The translations under genes and the position numbers were made by a program. The notes beneath the pieces were generated by a model. It was not told the origin of the DNA and did not search any database. It was given only the letters and a program-made list of their open reading frames with translations. Of a DNA stretch of 60,739 nucleotides, positions 26,619 through 35,818 are shown piece after piece (position 1 is the stretch's first letter; every line of letters begins with the position of its first letter). Origin of the DNA: a bacterium (GTDB lineage Bacteria; UBP6; UBA1177); assembly GCA_016290135.1 (NCBI GenBank), contig JAEESW010000012.1, forward strand, positions 1 to 60,739. The letters are read 5' to 3'.

Positions 26619-28307
26619 ATGACTAAAATCATCGAATGTGTTCCCAATTTTTCAGAAGGAAGAGATATGGCTGTGATCGACAAGATCACTGCTGAGATCA
26701 AGAAGGTGAGCGGTGTCAGACTGCTGGATGTCGATCCCGGATACGATACGAACAGAACGGTCGTCACGTTTGTCGGTGAGCCGGAAGCTGTGAAACAGGC
26801 CGCTTTTGCCGCTGTAAAAAAGAGTCACGAACTCATCGACATGCGTCACCACAAAGGCGCTCATCCCCGCTTCGGTGCATGTGATGTCTGCCCCGTTATT
26901 CCGGTCAGCGGCGTAACGATGGACGAATGTGTCGAAATCGCGCACGACCTCGGCAAAAGACTCGGTGAAGAACTCGACTATCCGGTTTATTTTTACGAAT
27001 ACGCAGCTACAAGCCCCGAGAGAAGGAACCTTGCGACAGTCCGTTCCGGCGAATACGAAGGACTTGAGGCAAAACTCAAAGATCCGAAGTGGAGACCCGA
27101 TTTCGGACCGGCGGAATTCCGTCCGACAAAAGGTGCTACCGCTGTTTCGGCGCGTGATTTCCTCATTGCCTACAACATCAACCTCAACACGACGAACGCG
27201 AAAAAGGCGAATGCTATCGCGCTCAGGCTCCGCGAGCAGGGATATCCCAAAAAAGATGCGGACGGAAATCCGGTACTGGATGAAAACGGCAAAAAAGTCA
27301 TGTGCCCCGGCATGTTCAAAAACTGCAAGGCTATCGGCTGGTATGTCGATGACTTCAAAAGGGCGCAGATCTCTATAAACCTTACGAATTACCACGTAAC
27401 CAACATGTTCCACGTTTTTGACGCCGCTTCGAAACTTGCGGAAGAGAAGGGGCTTCGTGTAACAGGCAGCGAGATAGTCGGCGTTCTTCCGAAAGAAGCT
27501 CTCATCGAAGCCGGTATCCACTACCTTGAAAAACAGGGAACATGCGCAGGTCAGAGCGAAGCCGAGCTCATTAAGATCGCAGAACAGTCTCTGGGACTCA
27601 GCGATGTAGTCAAATTCAAACCCGAAGAAAAGGTCATCGAATACATGGTCAAAGAGACAAAAGGACTTTCCGATATCACGGTAACCGAGTTCTCCGATCT
27701 TCTGGCGAGTGACGCTCCGGCTCCCGGCGGCGGTTCAGTCGCGGCTCTCTGCGGCTCATTGGCTGCTGCGCTTGGAAGCATGGTCGCAAACCTCACTTAC
27801 AACAAAAAAGGCTACAAAGAGCATAACGAAAAGATGAATACTGTCGCGAAAGACATGCAGGTAAGAAGAGCGGAACTTCTTCATCTCATCGACGAAGACA
27901 CCAACGCTTTCAACATCATGATGGCTGCGATGAAAGCTCAGAACGCGGCTAAAAAAGCTGGAAATCCCGATGAGATCGCAGCTGCAGACAAAAATATGGA
28001 CGAAGCAAACAAATACGCTATTTCAGTTCCGCTTCACGTTCTTGAGAAAACTTACGAGCTTCTTCCGAACCTCAAAACCGTCGGCGAATTCGGCAACATA
28101 AACGCTGCAAGCGATGCCGGAGTAGGTGCGCTGCTTGTTCAGGCAGGTGTCAAGGCGGCTGCTCTCAATGTCAAGATCAACCTCAAGAATTTCGCGAAGG
28201 ACGATCCTTTCTACGGCGAGACTTTCAATGCGATGAACAAAGTTCTCGAAGTCGTTGACAAGGAAGCTGAAGAGATCCTTGCGATCGTTGAGAAAAAAAT
28301 CAGTTAG
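26619..28307 (+). CDS. ftcD: Glutamate formimidoyltransferase / formimidotetrahydrofolate cyclodeaminase
   Basis: A 562-residue two-domain enzyme. Residues 1 to about 330 are the formiminotransferase (IIECVPNFSEGRD, RHHKGAHPRFGACDVCPVIPV), which moves the formimino group from formiminoglutamate to tetrahydrofolate. Residues about 345-560 are the cyclodeaminase (FSDLLASDAPAPGGGSVAAL), which releases ammonia to give methenyl-tetrahydrofolate. This is the end of one histidine degradation route. The start at 26619 is chosen because the ATG 12 bases upstream belongs to the ATGGAG ribosome binding site. TTGACT at 26550 may be its -35 element. No hut genes are nearby. Confidence 0.93.
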   Translation: MTKIIECVPNFSEGRDMAVIDKITAEIKKVSGVRLLDVDPGYDTNRTVVTFVGEPEAVKQAAFAAVKKSHELIDMRHHKGAHPRFGACDVCPVIPVSGVTMDECVEIAHDLGKRLGEELDYPVYFYEYAATSPERRNLATVRSGEYEGLEAKLKDPKWRPDFGPAEFRPTKGATAVSARDFLIAYNINLNTTNAKKANAIALRLREQGYPKKDADGNPVLDENGKKVMCPGMFKNCKAIGWYVDDFKRAQISINLTNYHVTNMFHVFDAASKLAEEKGLRVTGSEIVGVLPKEALIEAGIHYLEKQGTCAGQSEAELIKIAEQSLGLSDVVKFKPEEKVIEYMVKETKGLSDITVTEFSDLLASDAPAPGGGSVAALCGSLAAALGSMVANLTYNKKGYKEHNEKMNTVAKDMQVRRAELLHLIDEDTNAFNIMMAAMKAQNAAKKAGNPDEIAAADKNMDEANKYAISVPLHVLEKTYELLPNLKTVGEFGNINAASDAGVGALLVQAGVKAAALNVKINLKNFAKDDPFYGETFNAMNKVLEVVDKEAEEILAIVEKKIS

Positions 28308-28308
28308 C

Positions 28309-28956
28309 ATGAAACTCCACTCCGTTTTCACTTCGCTTCAGGGTGAAGGAAGATTTCAGGGCTATCCTTCCGATTTTATCAGGTTTTTCGGCTGCAACCT
28401 CAACTGTTCGTACTGCGACACGAAACAGGCTCTGTCAGGTGATTCATTTTACCTTGAAACGCCGGGATCTGTCGCGGAAAAACTCAACAGATCTGATATT
28501 TTCGATATCTGCGTCACAGGCGGCGAGCCCTTCTGCCAGCCGGATGAACTTCTTGAACTTCTGAAACTGCTCCGCGGCAAAAGAATATCAGTCGAGACCA
28601 ACGGAAGTTTCGAGCTTGAACCGCTCTACCGCAGATTTTCCGAGGCAGAAACAGATTCAGCTCTTTATTTTTCGACAGACTGGAAGACTCCGTCATCGGG
28701 GAATCCGCTTTTCGACGAGCGCAATATCGGTTTTTTGAAAAAAAGCGGGGCAGGGTGGATAAAATTTGTCGCTGGAAACACGGAAGATCTTGATTTTATT
28801 GATGAAAAACTTCCGCTTCTTGACGGCGTGGAAACATATCTGAGCCCGGTCTTCGAAAACGGCGGCGAGTGGTTCGCGGCGGTCGAAAAGTTCATAAAAG
28901 GCCGCAGAAATATCCGTCTGCAGCTCCAGCTTCACAAAATTCTGGGGATCGAATAG
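28309..28956 (+). CDS. queE: 7-carboxy-7-deazaguanine synthase (radical SAM)
   Basis: QueE rearranges carboxy-tetrahydropterin to 7-carboxy-7-deazaguanine in queuosine precursor synthesis. The start at 28309, one base after the ftcD stop, begins MKLHSVFTSLQGEGRFQGYPSDFIRFFGCN, the family N-terminus; upstream in-frame codons lie inside ftcD. The radical SAM cluster motif is C-x3-C-x2-C in FGCNLNCSYCDT, followed by VTGGEPF. Length 215 residues is normal. Other queuosine genes are not in the window; a folate-pterin link with ftcD is only suggestive. Confidence 0.9.
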   Translation: MKLHSVFTSLQGEGRFQGYPSDFIRFFGCNLNCSYCDTKQALSGDSFYLETPGSVAEKLNRSDIFDICVTGGEPFCQPDELLELLKLLRGKRISVETNGSFELEPLYRRFSEAETDSALYFSTDWKTPSSGNPLFDERNIGFLKKSGAGWIKFVAGNTEDLDFIDEKLPLLDGVETYLSPVFENGGEWFAAVEKFIKGRRNIRLQLQLHKILGIE

Positions 28957-28985
28957 CCTCTTTCCTGTGCGCTGACAAAAAAATA

Positions 28986-29014
28986 TTGACTTAGAAATTT
29001 AATTTTAGTTATAT
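28986..29014 (+). promoter_or_regulatory. Putative promoter of the coiled-coil protein gene
   Basis: TTGACT (28986-28991), a 17-base spacer and TTATAT (29009-29014) precede the gene starting at 29068. It resembles the TTGACT promoter at 60588. Confidence 0.55.
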
Positions 29015-29067
29015 GTCGTGCTTTTGTGTGCGGTGTTTCATTGAAAATCACATATTGGAGGAAAATT

Positions 29068-32000
29068 TTGAAAAGTCTGAAGATTTTGATGTCACTTTTT
29101 ATCGTCCTTATGACGAGTGCCGCTTTTGCGGGAACAGTTGCGGTATTTCCTATGGCTGCGGTCGAGGGTGACCGTCTTGCTGCCGAGGATATCGACACTT
29201 CGGTGGAAGAAGTCCTCGATGAGATAAAGGGCGCCGATGCTTCCATTTTTACCGATTCTATAGGCACTAAGGTCAAAAAGGCCCTTGCAAAATGCGGTGA
29301 GAACCTGGGCTGCCAGAAAAAATTCATCTCGAAGGCAAAACAGAAATCCGATTTTTATATTTTTTCCAAGATGAAATTCGTCAAAAAGAGCGGAAAAACG
29401 ATAGTCGAGACTTTCCTCATCGACGGAGAGGGCAACAATCTTGAAAAAGAGAAGGTGAACTTCGAGAAAGGCGCTTCGACTGAAAAGATAGCGTCGAAAC
29501 TTACGAAAGTCTGGACAAAAATGCTCTCGTCTCAGGTCACTGAAAAGAATGAACCCGAGGAGGAAGAGGAAGAACCTGTAAAACCGGCTAAAAAATCGAA
29601 TGCCGATTCCGCTATAAAAGAGGCGCTCGAAGCTTATGCGGAAGGCGATCTCAAAGCTGCGGACAAGGCGCTTGACGGCGCTGCGGACAGAGATGTCAAA
29701 GCGAAAGAACTCAGAAAGAGCATCACGGAGATCGCAAAATTCGTCCAGCGCGCAAACGCTGCGATAAAGGCTAAGAACTACGACGAAGCTATTCCGATAA
29801 TCGCAAAGGCGGAAAAACTCGACGAAGCGATCCTTGAACTCGGTTCAAGCTCAAAATACCGTGTTTACAGAAAGGATGCTGTCGAGAGAGTCGTATACTC
29901 CGATCCGAGCGAAAAGGATATCCGCACGGTCGATACTATCCATGCGAAATTTGAGAAACAGCGCGAAAAACTGAGAAAGGAAAGGGCGAAAGAGATCGCT
30001 GAGACCGATGCATGGCTCAATGCGAGGATCCTTGAAAGAGAAGCAAAACTCAAAAAATACGATGATGACTCCAAGGCTGCGAAACAGCAGAAGGACACTG
30101 AATACAAAGAGCTTTCGGAAAGGATCAAAGCTATGAAGTATCAGTGGGAGAAGGACGACAGCGAGATCGAACAGAAGATCGTCGAACTCGAGAACAAACT
30201 CACTCTTTTCGAGCAGAGGGAAAAAGGTGTAACGAAAGGTTCGAACGCTCTTTCGGCCCAGTACGAAAAGGAAATGGCAAAAGAGATGGCCGAAACCGAC
30301 AAGAAATACGGCGACATCCTCAAAAAGATGAAAGAGGAAAAGGAAGCTCGCTACAAAAAGCAGGCTGACGAACTTGAAGCCGGCAACAAAAAGACCGAGG
30401 CAGCGGTTCTCGCTCTTGAAGCAAAGAAAAAAGCGAACGAAGACAAGATCTCCGAACTTGACAAGAAAATGACCGGCGAGCAGGAAAAGTTCGACGAGAA
30501 CGAAAAGCAGATCATGTCCAAGAACGAAGAAGTCAGGATGAAAAACGAGGACGAGGACAGAAAATACAAAGTCGAAGTAGAGAAAGAATATCAGGCTAAG
30601 TTCGACGACCTCAACAAAAAACTTCAGGATTACGATGCTCAGGAATCTGAAGAGCGTGAAAAACTCAAAAAATACGATGCTGCGACTGAAGAATATATGT
30701 TCAAAAACGCAGAAGTAATGCAGAAGTATCAGGAAGATATCGAAAAGGAAAGGGCCGCGGCGGATGCTGAGTGCGCAAAGAACAGAGAGGCGGCTTCGGC
30801 AGATGCGGAAAAGGCTTTCACCGAAGAACTCGAAAAACTGAACAAGGAAAAGGCCGATATCGAAGCTAAGATCGCTGAAAAAGAGACTCCGGCTCTTAAA
30901 AAACAGCTTGATGCGGCCAACAAAAAGATCTCGAAACACGAAGGCGGAAAAGACGGCTTTGTCGCTAAGAAAATGGCGGCTGTCGAGCAGGCATGCGAAA
31001 ACAAGAGCATGGAGATCGACATGAAACTCGCCAAGAAGAGCGACGAACTCAACAAGGACAATACGAAATATCAGAAGAACCAGCAGGCCGAGAAGAAAAA
31101 AGCCGAAGCCAACTTCAAGGCTTTCCAGCAGAGAAAGGATGCTTTCAAAAAGAACATCGACAGCCAGATCGCAGCGGCTCAGAAAGACAGAGACCGCAAG
31201 ATCGAAGCCCGCGAGAAAGAGCGCAGCAAACAGTCCGAAACCTGGAACAAAGAGGCTGCTGCAAGACAGAAAGATCTCGACAACAAACAGCGGACTGACA
31301 AAAATGCTAAAGACCGCCTTGTCAAGGAAAACGAGGGTATCGATGCCAACATCGCTATAACCAACGCAAAGTGGGCTGACAAGAGAGACGATATCCAGGT
31401 AAAGAATCAGGAAGACAACCAGAAATACGAGAAGACCTGGCAGGAAAAATACGACAAGACCGATGAGGAATACAAAGCTAAGAAAGAAGCAATAGAGAAC
31501 AAGTATGCTCAGAAACAGGTCGATGACAAAGACGCTCAGAAAAGACAGAAAGAACAGTGGGAAGAGGAAGTCCAGAGACTTAACGATGAAAAACAGAAGA
31601 GAAAGGAAGAGCGTCAGGCTATCCTTGTAGCTGAACAGACCAAATGGAAAGAGAAAAACGAAAAATGGGACGAGGAAGAGGCTCAGAGAAAAGAGGAAAA
31701 GGCGCAGTTCTCGAAAGATCTGAAACAACTTGCGGCTGAAGACAAGAAGGAAGCTGTTGCAAAGAAGAAAGAAGCTGAGCAGAATTACGAGGATAAGACC
31801 AAAGAGATCGACGAAAAAGAGCTCGAACAGATCCGTGCTAAATTCAAAGACGAATACAAAGTCACGAAATCGAGAGAAGTCGTTGATGTCAAAGGATCGA
31901 CCGATATCTACAACCTCAAGGCGGATGCTTTTGCGAAGAGCGGCCTTCAGAAGCTCAACGAAAAGGATCTTATCGGTGCAAGAAGAGCGTTTGCGGAAGC

Positions 32001-32208
32001 TCTCAGGATCGACAGAAACAACCAGATCGCGCTCAACGGTATGAACTCGATCAATGTCACGGCTAAATCGATGTACTGGGAAGCTTACGGAAAAAGAGAG
32101 ACCGACAAGGCAAAAGCTAAAGAGATCTTCACGCTTCTCACAAAGACCTTGATGCCTTCAAACGAATTTTTCCTTAAAGCGAAAACGGCTCTTGAGGAGC
32201 TTCAGTAA
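29068..32208 (+). CDS. Large secreted coiled-coil protein with TPR-like ends
   Basis: A 1046-residue protein. I choose the TTG at 29068 because GGAGG sits 6-7 bases before it and a signal peptide (KSLKILMSLFIVLMTSAAFA) follows directly. Residues about 22-165 look like a TolB/CsgG-type N-terminal domain (GTVAVFPMAAVEGD, DFYIFSKMKFVKKSGKTIVETFLID). Two TPR-like helices follow (about 185-260). Then some 650 residues are almost wholly Lys/Glu/Asp/Gln/Ala with no Pro breaks, a very long predicted coiled coil. TPR-like sequence returns at the C-terminus (GARRAFAEALRIDRNNQIALNG). It could be a long periplasmic or envelope-spanning fibre. No known family is assigned. Confidence 0.75.
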   Translation: MKSLKILMSLFIVLMTSAAFAGTVAVFPMAAVEGDRLAAEDIDTSVEEVLDEIKGADASIFTDSIGTKVKKALAKCGENLGCQKKFISKAKQKSDFYIFSKMKFVKKSGKTIVETFLIDGEGNNLEKEKVNFEKGASTEKIASKLTKVWTKMLSSQVTEKNEPEEEEEEPVKPAKKSNADSAIKEALEAYAEGDLKAADKALDGAADRDVKAKELRKSITEIAKFVQRANAAIKAKNYDEAIPIIAKAEKLDEAILELGSSSKYRVYRKDAVERVVYSDPSEKDIRTVDTIHAKFEKQREKLRKERAKEIAETDAWLNARILEREAKLKKYDDDSKAAKQQKDTEYKELSERIKAMKYQWEKDDSEIEQKIVELENKLTLFEQREKGVTKGSNALSAQYEKEMAKEMAETDKKYGDILKKMKEEKEARYKKQADELEAGNKKTEAAVLALEAKKKANEDKISELDKKMTGEQEKFDENEKQIMSKNEEVRMKNEDEDRKYKVEVEKEYQAKFDDLNKKLQDYDAQESEEREKLKKYDAATEEYMFKNAEVMQKYQEDIEKERAAADAECAKNREAASADAEKAFTEELEKLNKEKADIEAKIAEKETPALKKQLDAANKKISKHEGGKDGFVAKKMAAVEQACENKSMEIDMKLAKKSDELNKDNTKYQKNQQAEKKKAEANFKAFQQRKDAFKKNIDSQIAAAQKDRDRKIEAREKERSKQSETWNKEAAARQKDLDNKQRTDKNAKDRLVKENEGIDANIAITNAKWADKRDDIQVKNQEDNQKYEKTWQEKYDKTDEEYKAKKEAIENKYAQKQVDDKDAQKRQKEQWEEEVQRLNDEKQKRKEERQAILVAEQTKWKEKNEKWDEEEAQRKEEKAQFSKDLKQLAAEDKKEAVAKKKEAEQNYEDKTKEIDEKELEQIRAKFKDEYKVTKSREVVDVKGSTDIYNLKADAFAKSGLQKLNEKDLIGARRAFAEALRIDRNNQIALNGMNSINVTAKSMYWEAYGKRETDKAKAKEIFTLLTKTLMPSNEFFLKAKTALEELQ

Positions 32209-32216
32209 TTTTGAAG

Positions 32217-32242
32217 AGCGGGCCGAAAGGTCCGCTTTTTTA
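32217..32242. terminator. Bidirectional intrinsic terminator
   Basis: AGCGGGCC (32217-32224), loop GAAA, GGTCCGCT (32229-32236) with one G-T pair, then a T-run. It ends the coiled-coil gene on the plus strand. The T-run overlaps the stop codon of the convergent tdk gene. Confidence 0.85.
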
Positions 32243-32821
32243 TTTGTCCCCTAAATTTCCTTCAGCCCAGTGCTTTCTGCAAAGTGCGACATAGCTTTCG
32301 TTGCCGCCGAGCATGACCTGCTCACCCTCTTTGACGACTTTGCCGTCAACGACTCTTGCGTTCATGATGGCTTTTTTCGAGCACCAGCAGACAGTCTTTA
32401 TCTCCTCGATCGTGTCGGCCATGGCGAGCAGACGTTCGCTCCCGGGAAAGAGATTGCCTGCAAAATCGGCGCGGAGACCGTAAGCGATGACGGGGATGTT
32501 GAGTTCGTCGACTACGCGGCAGAGCTGCATGACTTGAGCCGGTGTGAGGAACTGGGCTTCGTCGATGATCACGCAGTCGATCTTCGTTGAGTCGTTCATT
32601 ATGCTGACAGTTTCGAACGCATCGTCGTCCGGGCTTAAAATACAGGCCTTTTTCGCAAGTCCGACCCTGCTTTTGACGATGTCGATGCCGTCGCGCGTGT
32701 CGATCGAAGGCTTGAAAATGACGGCGTTCTGGTTCCTCTCGAAGTAATTGTATTCCACCATAAGCGCGTTCGAGGTTTTGCTCGCACCCATCGCGCCGTA
32801 TCTGAAGTAAAGTTTCGCCAT
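32240..32821 (-). CDS. tdk: Thymidine kinase (type II)
   Basis: Phosphorylates thymidine to dTMP in the salvage pathway. The 193-residue protein has the P-loop variant GAMGASKT, the Walker B-like VIIDEAQFL, and the lasso/zinc region with paired Cys (VCWCSKKA and ALCRKHW). GGAGAGGG precedes the start. Converges with the coiled-coil gene. Confidence 0.94.
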   Translation of the reverse strand: MAKLYFRYGAMGASKTSNALMVEYNYFERNQNAVIFKPSIDTRDGIDIVKSRVGLAKKACILSPDDDAFETVSIMNDSTKIDCVIIDEAQFLTPAQVMQLCRVVDELNIPVIAYGLRADFAGNLFPGSERLLAMADTIEEIKTVCWCSKKAIMNARVVDGKVVKEGEQVMLGGNESYVALCRKHWAEGNLGDK

Positions 32822-32888
32822 GATCCCTCTCCGTCGGAAAAATAACGGCAGATGTTAAAAAAAACGGAAAAAATGTAAATTTTTCGGA

Positions 32889-32916
32889 TTGACAAAGCAA
32901 AAGTTGAAATTATATT
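32889..32916 (+). promoter_or_regulatory. Putative promoter of nifS-iscU
   Basis: TTGACA (32889-32894), a 16-base spacer and TATATT (32911-32916) upstream of the cysteine desulfurase start at 32955. No inverted repeat resembling an IscR site is obvious between it and the gene. Confidence 0.6.
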
Positions 32917-32954
32917 AGCGTCCGTGAATTTATTGTTTTTTTAGAGGTTTTAGG

Positions 32955-34145
32955 ATGACACACAGAATATACTTCGACAACAGTGCGACAACGCCTGTCA
33001 GGAAAGAAGTCGTTGACGAGATCATGCCGTTTCTTACCGAACTCGGCGGCAATCCTTCGAGCAGACACTATGACGGCAGGATCGTCAGAACGGCAGTAGA
33101 GGCGGCAAGAGCGAAAGTCGCAGCTGCGATAAACGCTGATCCCGCTGAGATATACTTCAATTCGTGCGCAAGCGAAGGAAACAACACTGTTCTCCGCGGA
33201 TATATGCTTGGGCTTGGCAGAAACGCGAAGAAAAACCACATCATCACGACTTCGGTCGAGCATCCGAGCATTTTCAACACGGCCGCAGCACTCGAAAAAG
33301 AGGGCTTTGAAGTCACTTATCTGCCTGTCGACGGAAAGGGGAACCTCAGCCTTGATGACATCCGCGGCGCGATAAAGGAGAACACCGGCCTCATTTCGAC
33401 GATGTTCGTAAACAACGAGATCGGAAACATCTATCCGGTCGAAGAGATAGGAAAGATCGCGCATGAGCACAACATTCTTTTTCATGTCGATGCTGTTCAG
33501 GCAGTCGGCAAGATCCCGGTCGATGTCAAAAAGATCGGCTGCGATTTCCTTACGATTTCCGCTCATAAATTCTACGGTCTCAAAGGTGTCGGCGCTCTTT
33601 TTGTAAAGCGCGGAAGAGTCTTGAAAAACCTTCTTACAGGCGGACATCAGGAAAAGGGAAAGCGTCCCGGAACAGAAAATGTCGTCGGCATAGTCGGCAT
33701 GGGAAAGGCAATAGAGCTCGCTGTCGCAGAACTTGACACCGAGGCAAAGAGAATCGCCGCTCTCAGGGATCATCTTGAAAAGAGAGTCCTTGAAGAGATC
33801 CCCTACACGAGGGTCGTAGGTGATCCGTCGCACAGAGTACCGACGCTTTCAAACATTTCTTTCAGATTCGTTGAAGGCGAAGGTATCCTTCTCAAGCTTG
33901 ACACTGAAGGGATCTCGGTATCGACAGGTTCGGCGTGTTCGTCGAGCGACCTCAAGGCGAGCCATGTCATCACAGCTCTGAACGGCGATCCGGAAGAGGC
34001 TCATTCGAGCATCCGTTTTTCTTTGGGAAAACATTCGACTCTCGAAGATGTTGACTACACGGTGGAGACTTTGAAGAGCACGATCTCTCTTCTTCGCAGT
34101 TTTTCACCGATTTACGATGAATTTGTAAACTCAGACAAACATTAA
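32955..34145 (+). CDS. nifS: Cysteine desulfurase (NifS/IscS family)
   Basis: A pyridoxal phosphate enzyme that takes sulfur from cysteine for iron-sulfur cluster assembly. The 396-residue protein begins YFDNSATTPVRKEV, has SVEHPSIFNT, HVDAVQAVGKIPVDV, the PLP lysine in ISAHKFYGLKG and the sulfur-carrying cysteine in STGSACSSSD. It is followed 14 bases later by the scaffold gene. Whether it should be called NifS or IscS cannot be settled from motifs alone. Confidence 0.94.
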   Translation: MTHRIYFDNSATTPVRKEVVDEIMPFLTELGGNPSSRHYDGRIVRTAVEAARAKVAAAINADPAEIYFNSCASEGNNTVLRGYMLGLGRNAKKNHIITTSVEHPSIFNTAAALEKEGFEVTYLPVDGKGNLSLDDIRGAIKENTGLISTMFVNNEIGNIYPVEEIGKIAHEHNILFHVDAVQAVGKIPVDVKKIGCDFLTISAHKFYGLKGVGALFVKRGRVLKNLLTGGHQEKGKRPGTENVVGIVGMGKAIELAVAELDTEAKRIAALRDHLEKRVLEEIPYTRVVGDPSHRVPTLSNISFRFVEGEGILLKLDTEGISVSTGSACSSSDLKASHVITALNGDPEEAHSSIRFSLGKHSTLEDVDYTVETLKSTISLLRSFSPIYDEFVNSDKH

Positions 34146-34159
34146 GATAGGAGAAAATC

Positions 34160-34540
34160 ATGAATTACACAGAAAAAGTTATGGATCACTTCCTTCATCC
34201 GCGCAATGTCGGAAAAATCGAGAACCCGAACGCGATCGGCGAAGTCGGAAACCCGGCGTGCGGCGATATCATCAAAATTTTCCTCCGCATCAATCCTGAA
34301 GGGATAATCGAAGACATTTCCTTCGAGACTTTCGGCTGCGGCGCGGCTATCGCGACCTCATCGATGACGACCGAAATGGTCAAAGGAAAGCACATCGATG
34401 AAGCTCTCAAAGTCACGAGAGACATCGTTGCTGACGAGCTCGGCGGTCTTCCGGCGGAAAAAATGCACTGCTCAAACCTTGCTTCGGAAGCTCTCCACAA
34501 AGCGATCATGGAATACAAGGAAAAATACGGGCTCAAATAA
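34160..34540 (+). CDS. iscU: Iron-sulfur cluster scaffold protein (IscU/NifU N-terminal type)
   Basis: A 126-residue scaffold on which clusters are built from sulfur supplied by the adjacent desulfurase. The three cluster-binding cysteines and the assembly aspartate are present: NPACGDI, GCGAAIATSS and HCSNLASEALHKAI. TAGGAG precedes the start. With nifS it forms a minimal NIF-type pair; no iscA, hscAB or ferredoxin follows. Confidence 0.94.
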   Translation: MNYTEKVMDHFLHPRNVGKIENPNAIGEVGNPACGDIIKIFLRINPEGIIEDISFETFGCGAAIATSSMTTEMVKGKHIDEALKVTRDIVADELGGLPAEKMHCSNLASEALHKAIMEYKEKYGLK

Positions 34541-34548
34541 GCTTCTTG

Positions 34549-35673
34549 ATGAATTTTTTTAGAAGAATCTTTTTCCCAATCCTTTTTTTTACATTTATTT
34601 TTCCGCTTCATGCTTTTGATGTCGATGAACTGCTTGACGACGATGGTCTTTCGAACGGTTTCACCCACTTCCTGAGGATCGGGATAAAAACAGAGGTCTC
34701 TTCGTTCTCTCTCGAGGGTGATGCCGAAATTAAAAATAAGAACGACAAAGTCCTGAGTTCTGTCCAGGGGCGTTTCCAGATCTCCGCGCAGTCAGGCGGG
34801 ATCAAGGTCGGGAACAGAGTTTTCAAGGAGGATATGATAAAATTCTCTTCGGAGCTCATTCCGCTGAAAGTCGAAGGAAGGATGTTCCGGGGTGAGATCG
34901 AAGTTTACCTCAAAAACTCGAAACTCATTGTCGTGAACAAGCTCGACATCGAAGATTATGTCAAGGGCGTCATCAACAAAGAGGCGATCCCTTCATGGCC
35001 TGTCGAGGCGAAAAAGACGCAGGCGGTGTTGGCGAGGACTTTCGCGGTATATCAGAAAATGTTCAACCCGAGGAGCACCTATTTCGACCTTGCTCCGACA
35101 GTTCTTGACCAGGTCTACGACGGACTCGGAAAGGAGGATGTCTCTTCAGTCGAGGCGGTCGATGCTACGCGAGGCGAGGTGATAACGCTCGGGAGCAATC
35201 CTGCGAAAATATATTTTCATTCGACCTGCGGCGGCACTGTCTCAAGTTCTGCCGAGATCTGGAAAATGGATGAGCCTCATCTGCAGCAGCTTTCATGTCC
35301 TTACTGCTCAAAATCGTCGCTCTACCGCTGGACGAGAAAGATAAAACCGGCCGATCTTGCGAAAAAACTCGGTGTGAAGTCGGTAAAGTCGCTCAAAACG
35401 GTGCGCGGAAAGACAAGGGTCGAATCCGTTGTCATCGACGGAAAAAAGATGCCGGTCAACAAATTCCGCGAACTTGTCGGCTTTTCGGTGATCTGGTCTA
35501 ACGATTTCACAGTCTCGAACAGCGGCGGGACTTTTGTTTTTACAGGCAAAGGTGCGGGGCACGGTGTCGGCGTCTGCCAGTGGGGCATGGCGGGAATGGC
35601 CAAGCTCGGCAAGAACCACTACGAGATCCTGAAATTCTATCTCAAAGGGATCGAAATCAGAAAAATGTATTAG
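34549..35673 (+). CDS. SpoIID/LytB domain secreted protein
   Basis: A 374-residue protein with a signal peptide (MNFFRRIFFPILFFTFIFPLHA). The SpoIID pattern is clear: DIEDYVKGVINKEAIPSWPVEAKKTQAVLARTFA, STCGGTVSSSAEIW, and the C-terminal GKGAGHGVGVCQWGMAGMAKLGKNHYEIL. Proteins of this family bind or cleave denuded peptidoglycan glycan strands; SpoIID itself is a lytic transglycosylase with Glu as the catalytic residue, here probably in NKEAIP. The ATG at 34549 lies 8 bases after iscU without a strong Shine-Dalgarno sequence. It acts outside the inner membrane. Confidence 0.88.
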   Translation: MNFFRRIFFPILFFTFIFPLHAFDVDELLDDDGLSNGFTHFLRIGIKTEVSSFSLEGDAEIKNKNDKVLSSVQGRFQISAQSGGIKVGNRVFKEDMIKFSSELIPLKVEGRMFRGEIEVYLKNSKLIVVNKLDIEDYVKGVINKEAIPSWPVEAKKTQAVLARTFAVYQKMFNPRSTYFDLAPTVLDQVYDGLGKEDVSSVEAVDATRGEVITLGSNPAKIYFHSTCGGTVSSSAEIWKMDEPHLQQLSCPYCSKSSLYRWTRKIKPADLAKKLGVKSVKSLKTVRGKTRVESVVIDGKKMPVNKFRELVGFSVIWSNDFTVSNSGGTFVFTGKGAGHGVGVCQWGMAGMAKLGKNHYEILKFYLKGIEIRKMY

Positions 35674-35740
35674 GCGCCGCTGCCAAATCTTGACGTAACG
35701 TCGTTACGCCGTTTCGTCCTAACGATGGCCCTGGCGGCGC
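35674..35740. repeat. Nested palindromic element after the SpoIID gene
   Basis: An outer inverted pair GCGCCGC (35674-35680) and GCGGCGC (35734-35740) starts at the base after the stop codon. Inside is a perfect pair CGTAACG (35694-35700) and CGTTACG (35702-35708) with one base between them. It could be a terminator-like structure or a mobile palindrome; there is no clean T-run directly after it. Confidence 0.5.
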
Positions 35741-35753
35741 GGCAACAAGACTC

Positions 35754-35781
35754 TTGCCTTTTTCAGTTTTTTTCTTAAAAT
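35754..35781 (+). promoter_or_regulatory. Putative promoter of the Cys-repeat lipoprotein
   Basis: TTGCCT (35754-35759), a 16-base spacer and TAAAAT (35776-35781). The start codon is at 35819. Confidence 0.4.
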
Positions 35782-35818
35782 CCCTCCGTTGTTGATTTTT
35801 TGACCAGAGGAGTTTTAA

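Noticed and set aside
29851-31728. A 625-codon minus-strand frame, extremely Leu/Phe-rich
   Set aside because: It is the complement of the Lys/Glu coiled-coil region; GAA/AAA codons read backwards give Phe and Leu codons without stops.
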